In this document: one piece after another, positions 58,645 through 64,000 of the stretch
How the letters are laid out: every line of letters starts with the position of its first letter
Numbering within the stretch: the stretch's first letter is position 1
Assembly: GCF_013170805.1 (NCBI RefSeq)
Contig: NZ_CP051294.1
Location: 186,001-250,000, forward strand
Length of the DNA: 64,000 nucleotides
Source: Mesorhizobium sp. NZP2077
Lineage (GTDB): Bacteria; Pseudomonadota; Alphaproteobacteria; Rhizobiales; Rhizobiaceae
Direction: 5' to 3'
The notes under the pieces: generated by a model
Database searches by the model: none
Told to the model about the DNA's origin: nothing
The model's input: the letters and a program-made list of their open reading frames with translations, nothing else
Made by a program: the position numbers and the translations under genes

Positions 58645-58909
58645 TACATTGGCCTCTGCGCGTAAGCAGCATCATTCCAGTCCCTATGTTTAGACAAATG
58701 GCAACCTGTAAGGCCGCATGATCGTCGATCTTTACGCGCGATTTCGGCGTCAAACGCTGCCTTGTCAGTGAAATCCATCGCTGCAGGGTGATATGATTCC
58801 TATCGGTCGTATAGGCCAGTCGAGACTGTCCAACTCGCACGCAAGTACACCAACTCACCACCAGTCGCGCCGCCAACAGGGCCTTTGCAACGTAAGGAGT
58901 ATCATACCC

Positions 58910-59896
58910 TTGATACAACTGCCCGACATAAACGAGGCGCGCCGGCGCATCAGCGATGTGATTGTGAACACACCCCTGGTTCGCTCCACAGGGCTTTCCC
59001 GCGAGTCAGGGGTCGAAGTCTTCCTAAAAATGGAGCACCGACAGAAGACAGGAAGCTTCAAGCTCCGCGGCGCGACGAACGCCATCAGCCAACTCACCGA
59101 AGCTGAAAAGATACGCGGCGTCGTGACGGCTTCGACGGGAAATCATGGTCGCGCAGTGTCGTATGCTGCCACTGCTGCGAAGGTGCGTGCTACGATATGC
59201 GTTTCAAACCTCGTTCATGAAAACAAGATCGCAGAGATTCGAAGGCTGGGCGCAGATCTGCGTATCATAGGCAACTCCTATGACGAGGCCGAACAAGAGG
59301 CTGAGCGTCTCGCAGAACACGATCGCATGGTGATGATTCATGCATCAGACGACCCAAGGATTATTGCGGGTCAAGGCACAATCGGTCTCGAGCTTCTCGA
59401 AGCATTGCCTAATGTCGCGACGGTTCTCGTGGCCGTCGGAAGCGGAGGGCTTTCCGCTGGCGTCGGGCTTGCAATCTCGAGCTTACGTCCAAGTGCCCGG
59501 ATACTTGGTGTATCAATGGATCGTGGCGCCGCCATGAAGGCAAGCCTTGAGGCAGGCCATCCGGTTGAGGTTGAGGAATTGCCAAGTTTGGCAGACGCAC
59601 TCTGCGGCGGAATTGGCTTGCAAAACAAACTAACCTTTAAGGCATGCCAGAGCCTGCTTGATGACGTTATCCTTGTCAGTGAGGAAGAGATCGCCGCAGG
59701 CATCCGATATGCCTACGATCATGAGCATGAAGTAGTCGAGGGTGCGGGAGCCGTAGGCATTTCTGCACTTCTTGCCGGCAAGGTCACCGCTCTAAAGGGG
59801 CCTATCGCGATCATCATCTCGGGCGGCAATATCAATATGGCCCTTCATCGCCGCGTCATGGCCGGCGATCACACCATTTTCCAGCAGGTCGGCTAA
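58910..59896 (+). CDS. eutB: Threonine dehydratase-like PLP enzyme (EutB-like)
   Basis: 328 residues from the TTG at 58910, which follows AAGGAG by ten bases; the frame is open to 58793 but without homology. PLP lysine about residue 51 in KTGSFKLRGATNAI, phosphate loop GSGGLSAGVG, and TASTGNHGRAVSYAA. This fold-type II enzyme family includes EutB, which acts on hydroxyectoine-derived compounds in Sinorhizobium. The pairing with a cyclodeaminase-like gene whose ATG overlaps its stop (TAATG) is the main reason for the EutB call; a plain serine/threonine dehydratase is the alternative. Confidence 0.75.
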   Translation: MIQLPDINEARRRISDVIVNTPLVRSTGLSRESGVEVFLKMEHRQKTGSFKLRGATNAISQLTEAEKIRGVVTASTGNHGRAVSYAATAAKVRATICVSNLVHENKIAEIRRLGADLRIIGNSYDEAEQEAERLAEHDRMVMIHASDDPRIIAGQGTIGLELLEALPNVATVLVAVGSGGLSAGVGLAISSLRPSARILGVSMDRGAAMKASLEAGHPVEVEELPSLADALCGGIGLQNKLTFKACQSLLDDVILVSEEEIAAGIRYAYDHEHEVVEGAGAVGISALLAGKVTALKGPIAIIISGGNINMALHRRVMAGDHTIFQQVG

Positions 59897-60888
59897 TGCA
59901 AGAAGTCACCATTCTAACAGAGCAAGTCTTGAGAGGCCTCGTGCCATTGGACCAAAACGCTGTGCAATGCATCGAAGATGCCTTTCACGCGCTTGCCACT
60001 AAGCGGGTGGTGATGCCGCCAATCTTACGACTAGACATACCTGAACATCATGGCGAGGTGGACGTCAAAACGGCTTATGTGAGCGGTCTTGAAAGCTTCG
60101 CAGTGAAGATCGGACCCGGCTTTTTTGATAACCCTCGTATCGGACTGCCCAGCACAAGCGGGCTTATGGTGGTGCTTTCCAGCACGACCGGCCTGGTGCA
60201 GGCGGTGTTGCTTGACAATGGATACCTGACGGATATCCGCACCGCCGCAGCTGGAGCCGTGGCCGCAAAGCACCTCGCTCGCGACGATGCCTCCATTGCT
60301 GCAATCATTGGAGCCGGCGTCCAGGCGAAACTTCAGTTGCAGGCGCTCGCTCTCGTTCGGCCTATCCGAGAAGCCCGACTGTGGGCACGCAATATCACAA
60401 AGGCAGTAAGCGTTGCAGCAGAGCTTTCAAGTCGCCTAGGTTTCCCTGTTACTGCATATGCCGACCCTCGTGTCGCAATTGCCGGATCCGACGTCATCGT
60501 GACAACGACCCCGTCGACCCAGCCAATCCTGCTTGCCGAGTGGCTCGAACCCGGGCAGCATCTCACTGCCATGGGATCCGATGCAGAACATAAGAATGAA
60601 ATTGCGCCTGGTGCAATCGCACGCGCCGATGTGTACGTGGCAGACAGCTTGGCACAAACTCGGAAGTTGGGCGAACTCCGTTGCGCGCTTGCAGATAATG
60701 TTATCCCAGAAGGTCAACGCCACGTGGAACTTGGGCAACTCATAGCGCGGTCAGAGGTTGGAAGGATTACAAAAGCTCAGATTACGGTCGCGGATCTGAC
60801 CGGCACGGGGATTCAAGATACCGCAATTGCAACGCTCGCCTTTCACCGAGCGAAAGCTGTAGGTGCGGGTATGACCCTGTGGAACTGA
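59896..60888 (+). CDS. eutC: Ornithine cyclodeaminase family enzyme (EutC-like)
   Basis: 330 residues. Rossmann segment AAIIGAGVQAKLQLQALALV (about 132-151), ESFAVKIGPGFFDNP, and GYLTDIRTAAAGAVAAKHLA match the ornithine cyclodeaminase/mu-crystallin family, which includes imine reductases and alanine dehydrogenases as well as EutC. TAATG overlap with eutB shows tight co-translation. In the eut pathway EutB and EutC are thought to turn 5-hydroxyectoine toward ectoine. Confidence 0.78.
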   Translation: MQEVTILTEQVLRGLVPLDQNAVQCIEDAFHALATKRVVMPPILRLDIPEHHGEVDVKTAYVSGLESFAVKIGPGFFDNPRIGLPSTSGLMVVLSSTTGLVQAVLLDNGYLTDIRTAAAGAVAAKHLARDDASIAAIIGAGVQAKLQLQALALVRPIREARLWARNITKAVSVAAELSSRLGFPVTAYADPRVAIAGSDVIVTTTPSTQPILLAEWLEPGQHLTAMGSDAEHKNEIAPGAIARADVYVADSLAQTRKLGELRCALADNVIPEGQRHVELGQLIARSEVGRITKAQITVADLTGTGIQDTAIATLAFHRAKAVGAGMTLWN

Positions 60889-61084
60889 CCCTTTCCAGTC
60901 AGCATGAGTAGTAAACGCGAGCCTTTCTACGCGCCTCGTAGCGGCATGTGGCATCCAGTTTGGCGGCATTCGTGGTGGCGATCTCGGGTCGCTCCACATG
61001 CTCGGAGAGCGCTTGCGCAGGTCGATCCACGGTCTCGCAAGGAGGTGCTTCAGGATGCCGATGCAGAGATACTTCGTTTCATGG

Positions 61085-61600
61085 TTAGTGTTCGAACCCG
61101 TGGCGCGAACCCTCCTGCCCGATGCCGGGCTGCTTCATTCTGAAGGGTGCCGCTCCCGATGACATGCGTCCCGTGTTGATGCCCATGCCATGTTCCAAGG
61201 TCTCGGCCATCCGCCAGACACGAACCAGGTCCGCGGCAAGAAGTAGGCGGCCAGGCCGTAGACATTTGCCTCGTTCACAGCCTGACCCGCAGGGTCGAAG
61301 CGAAGGGATGTGGCCAGCGGCCCCCCTCTTGCGCAATCGGTTTTCGCCAGAGATTTGACTGAGGACCGGCGGTCGGAAAAGCGTGCCGTCCTTACCATTG
61401 TGCTTGCCCCCGTGGCCAATTTTGTCGCCGTTTGCGACCGCATCGGGGATATGAAATTCGATCTTGGCCAGAGCGTGACTATCGATTATCGGGCCGATTG
61501 CCGACCCTGAATCGAATCCGTCACCAACCCGAAATCGGCGATCCCGCTCGACAAACTCACCATGAACTCCCGATTGGACGTAAAGGCATTCGCGGTGGCA
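61085..61600 (-). pseudogene. Aldehyde dehydrogenase remnant
   Basis: On the minus strand, in three frames: VQSGVHGEFVERDRRFRVGD then GFDSGSAIGPIIDSHALAK, then GKHNGKDGTLFRPPVLSQIS, then NVYGLAAYFLPRTW, VRVWRMAETLEHGMGINTG and GIGQEGSRHGFEH. This is the C-terminal half of an aldehyde dehydrogenase related to the intact one at 45054-46547. The catalytic Cys part is absent. Confidence 0.75.
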
Positions 61601-61697
61601 GGGCCGGCACTACGGCTCTCGCTTCGATCGCACCACGAATCCATCGTTTGTATCTTTTCGCCTCAAGAGCAACCACAACAAGGGCTAAGGCTGTCCT

Positions 61698-62684
61698 CTA
61701 GCTGTTTGAAATTGGTTCGCGAAGAGTGCCGGGCGTGACACCAAAATTCTCTCGAAAAGCTCTTGTGAAATGAGATGCGTTTTCAAACCCAACCTCAATA
61801 GCAATATCCAGCAGTGGCGCGTGAGTAGCGATAATGAGTTGCCTTGCCCTTTCGAGCCGCAGCCGTTTGTAGACCACCGCTGGCGAACTTTTGATCGTTT
61901 TTGTGAACAAGCGCTCCAGCTGTCTCCGAGACAAACCGACCTCGGCCGCAAGTTCGGAAATCGAAAGCGTCCTGTCAATATTGCCATCCATCGCAATTAA
62001 AGCCGCCTGGACTCGTGGATCGCTGCTTCCAATAGACTCCGGTCTTCGCGGCTGTACATGAATTGCCGGACGTGCTTTGTCGATCTGGAGAACCTCCAAG
62101 GCGTTCCGTTCAGCCCTGTGACTAATGTGCCGCCTGACTATCGAAAAGGCCATGTCGGCAGCGCTGCTGCCACCAGCACAGGATCCTCTGGTACGGTCGA
62201 GATTGAATATGCGATCCGATCGGACTTGGTGATCCGGAAAACGCTGACGGAATTCTCTGAAGTGCAGCCAACTCACACAAGTCCGGTGGTGCCTCATCAG
62301 CCCTGCGTCAGCCAAAATGAATGTGCCCGTGCAGACACCAATTAGGGGGACCTTCTTGCTCGCAGCTTGCTTGAGATAATTAACTGTCGCGCTATCGACT
62401 GGGGAATCGTGCCTTAATAGACCTCCGATCACGACAATATAGTCGAAATTGCCGGGGTCCGTGAAATCCGACGTCGGGGTTACGCGGATACCGCAGCTTG
62501 AATCGATCGTATTCCGACAACTCGCCAAGACCTGCCAATCTGCAAAAACTCGACCCGATTTGTCGCCGTCGTCGCTAGCCAAACGTAAAGTGTCAACGAA
62601 CAAAGCAAACGCCGTGAGCGTGAACGAGCGTGCGAGTATGAAGCCCACTCTTAGTCGTGCGGTCTTTGTAATTTCTCCCAACAC
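61698..62684 (-). CDS. GlxA-type AraC family regulator
   Basis: 328 residues from the GTG at 62684, with GAGGAGG nine bases upstream. N-terminal DJ-1/PfpI-like domain (about 10-180, with VVIGGLLRHDS and GVCTGTFILADAGLMRHHR) and a C-terminal AraC double helix-turn-helix (SISELAAEVGLSRRQLERLF, LLDIAIEVGFENASHFTRAF). This layout is typical of GlxA/GbdR/CdhR-like regulators of betaine, carnitine and arginine use. Divergent from the EhuB-like gene, so probably its activator. Confidence 0.9.
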   Translation of the reverse strand: MLGEITKTARLRVGFILARSFTLTAFALFVDTLRLASDDGDKSGRVFADWQVLASCRNTIDSSCGIRVTPTSDFTDPGNFDYIVVIGGLLRHDSPVDSATVNYLKQAASKKVPLIGVCTGTFILADAGLMRHHRTCVSWLHFREFRQRFPDHQVRSDRIFNLDRTRGSCAGGSSAADMAFSIVRRHISHRAERNALEVLQIDKARPAIHVQPRRPESIGSSDPRVQAALIAMDGNIDRTLSISELAAEVGLSRRQLERLFTKTIKSSPAVVYKRLRLERARQLIIATHAPLLDIAIEVGFENASHFTRAFRENFGVTPGTLREPISNS

Positions 62685-62924
62685 CTGGTTTAGCCTCCTC
62701 TAGATATGATTGTGTTTGGCTGCGAGCCTGCGCAATGAAGAAGGGTAAGCTTGCCTCCGCTCAACCTCCTACGGGCCTGAGAAGAGAAAAAAGCAAGTAG
62801 CACCTTTTGTGCGCGCTTCTTAATCGCATCGAAGGCCGAAAACGCGGGATCGCCGCTCTTCAGCGCGTTAGACTGATTGTGCTTGACGGGTTATCCGATC
62901 AAGATTCAACCACGAGGCACTCAC

Positions 62925-63788
62925 ATGACAGCAGCAGGGAAGTTGGGAGTAAAGCATTTCGCACTCGCAGTCGTTCTGACAGCAATCACGCTTGGTGCTA
63001 CGGGACTAGCTGTTGCCGATGATCTGCTTACGCGCACGCGCGCCGGCGCCCCTCTTAGAATTGGCTTTTCAAATGAACGACCTTGGGCATTTCCCGATGA
63101 AAGCGGTAAAGCCGCAGGCCTGATGAATGTCGTCGCAATCAACACTCTCAAGGCAATGGGGATCACGAATATCGAGCCGGTTGTTGTAGAGTGGAATTCC
63201 TTAATTCCCGGCTTGCAGGCAGGGCGATATGACATGATCACCGGAGGGATGTACGTCCTGAAGACCCGCTGCGATAGCATCGTCTTCTCGGATCCAGTCA
63301 TAAGGATGGGGGATGTCTTTGGGGTCCCCAAGGGTAACCCAAAGAAGATCGAAACATTCGAAGACATCAAGAATCAAAATTCCGTCTTGGTCACCACCGC
63401 AGGTAACAACACGGTCGAAGTTGCCAAAAAGGTCGGGATTACAGACGACAAAATAATGCAAGTTCCCGGCCCCACAGAAATGCTAGCCGCAGTGCTAAGT
63501 AACCGGGCGGACGCGGCTGGAACAAATTATTTCAGCATAAAGGCTCTCGTCGACCAGAGTGATGGAAAGCTCGAAATCACAGATCTTAACAAAATGCCGG
63601 AGTGGACCTTGAATTGGGCTGCAATGGGCTTTCGCGAAGAGGACAAAAGTTTCATCGAGGAGTACAATAAATTTCAAAAGAAATATATAGGATCTGCCGA
63701 AATGATGAGCTCGGTCGCTGAATACGGTTACACAAAGGACAACCTGCCGGGTAATGTAGCGACGGATTGGTTGTGCAAGAACCGGTGA
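62925..63788 (+). CDS. Ectoine-type amino-acid ABC transporter binding protein (EhuB-like)
   Basis: 287 residues from the ATG at 62925 (GAGG eight bases upstream). Signal peptide about residues 1-32 ending AVAD. The mature protein is a family 3 solute receptor: LRIGFSNERPWAFPDESGKA, VVEWNSLIPGLQAGRYDMIT then GGMYVLKTRCDSIVFSDPVI, as in EhuB. No permease or ATPase gene follows; instead a DoeB-like gene starts 30 bp later, which is unusual. Confidence 0.85.
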   Translation: MTAAGKLGVKHFALAVVLTAITLGATGLAVADDLLTRTRAGAPLRIGFSNERPWAFPDESGKAAGLMNVVAINTLKAMGITNIEPVVVEWNSLIPGLQAGRYDMITGGMYVLKTRCDSIVFSDPVIRMGDVFGVPKGNPKKIETFEDIKNQNSVLVTTAGNNTVEVAKKVGITDDKIMQVPGPTEMLAAVLSNRADAAGTNYFSIKALVDQSDGKLEITDLNKMPEWTLNWAAMGFREEDKSFIEEYNKFQKKYIGSAEMMSSVAEYGYTKDNLPGNVATDWLCKNR

Positions 63789-63818
63789 AATAATGACTCT
63801 GTTGTAGGTCTACCGACG

Positions 63819-64000
63819 ATGGCGAAGAATCCAATTACGTCAACCGTTGATTTCCAGAGGGATGGAGTTCAGCATGGGTTCCTGAATTTGCCTTACTCGT
63901 GTGACCAGTCAGCCTGGGGATCGATTAGAATCCCAGTGACTGTAGCCAAAAATGGAGAGGGCCCGACGGTCCTCTTCACGGGTGCGAACCATGGGGACGA
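63819..64000 (+). CDS. doeB: DoeB/EutE-like N-acetyl-diaminobutyrate deacetylase (partial)
   Basis: Only the first 60 codons lie inside the window. MAKNPITSTVDFQRDGVQHG then FLNLPYSCDQSAWGSIRIPV and TVLFTGANHGDE match the start of DoeB (EutE), the succinylglutamate desuccinylase/aspartoacylase-type deacetylase that acts after ectoine hydrolase. The HGDE motif holds the first zinc ligands. Follows the EhuB-like gene by 30 bp. Confidence 0.82.
   Translation, partial: MAKNPITSTVDFQRDGVQHGFLNLPYSCDQSAWGSIRIPVTVAKNGEGPTVLFTGANHGD

Overview
The window looks like an accessory region (symbiosis island, genomic island or large plasmid) of an alphaproteobacterium of the Rhizobiales, most like Mesorhizobium or Sinorhizobium. 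The grounds are GC-rich codon use, many dipeptide- and betaine-type ABC transporters, Lrp/AsnC and LysR regulators, ectoine-type catabolic genes, and IS66, IS3/IS110, IS91-like and three-recombinase (RIT) elements of the kind common there. No rRNA, tRNA, CRISPR array or replication origin was seen. The assignment is inference from gene content.

Layout. 1-7.7 kb: a peptide-type ABC transporter (permease cut by the window start, binding protein), a SelA-like PLP enzyme, a divergent LysR regulator with a clear dyad between them, a dipeptide-epimerase-like enolase and an M81 (MlrC-like) metallopeptidase. 7.7-13.5 kb: scrap zone with an IS3 orfA remnant, an ISKra4-type transposase remnant that cuts a class III aminotransferase remnant, an unusual in-frame fusion of a class IV aminotransferase to 2-amino-3-ketobutyrate CoA ligase, and a broken IS6 transposase. 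13.9-15.1 kb: M20 amidohydrolase. 15.2-24.45 kb: an IS66 element with perfect 8-bp target duplication whose tnpC is split by about 6 kb of nested DNA, namely an IS91-like element with its own integrase directly abutting a complete RIT element. 24.5-28 kb: a 1066-residue BNR/VPS10-type repeat protein and an unlisted 49-residue membrane protein.

28.8-30.5 kb: Lrp regulator and a stand-alone paralogue of the class IV aminotransferase. 30.8-35 kb: interleaved IS3 and IS110 remnants, cut by a second, intact IS66 element that also has a perfect 8-bp target duplication. 35.1-42.1 kb: a complete five-gene peptide ABC transporter followed by a CapA-type protein. 42.6-43.65 kb: fragments of four unrelated genes end to end. 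43.6-47.2 kb: aldehyde dehydrogenase and class III aminotransferase operon with an Lrp regulator.

47.4-64 kb: a long catabolic block. It holds a ProVWX-type betaine transporter, an M24 ectoine-hydrolase-like enzyme, an Lrp regulator, a dimethylglycine/sarcosine dehydrogenase-type flavoenzyme, a frameshifted D-2-hydroxyacid dehydrogenase, an M20 amidohydrolase, EutB- and EutC-like enzymes, an aldehyde dehydrogenase relic, a GlxA-type AraC regulator, an EhuB-like binding protein and the start of a DoeB/EutE-like deacetylase cut by the window end. Together these suggest uptake and breakdown of quaternary-amine and ectoine-type solutes in an arrangement that differs from the usual ehu-eut and doe operons. 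The enzymes are assigned from motifs and remembered family sequences, not from searches.
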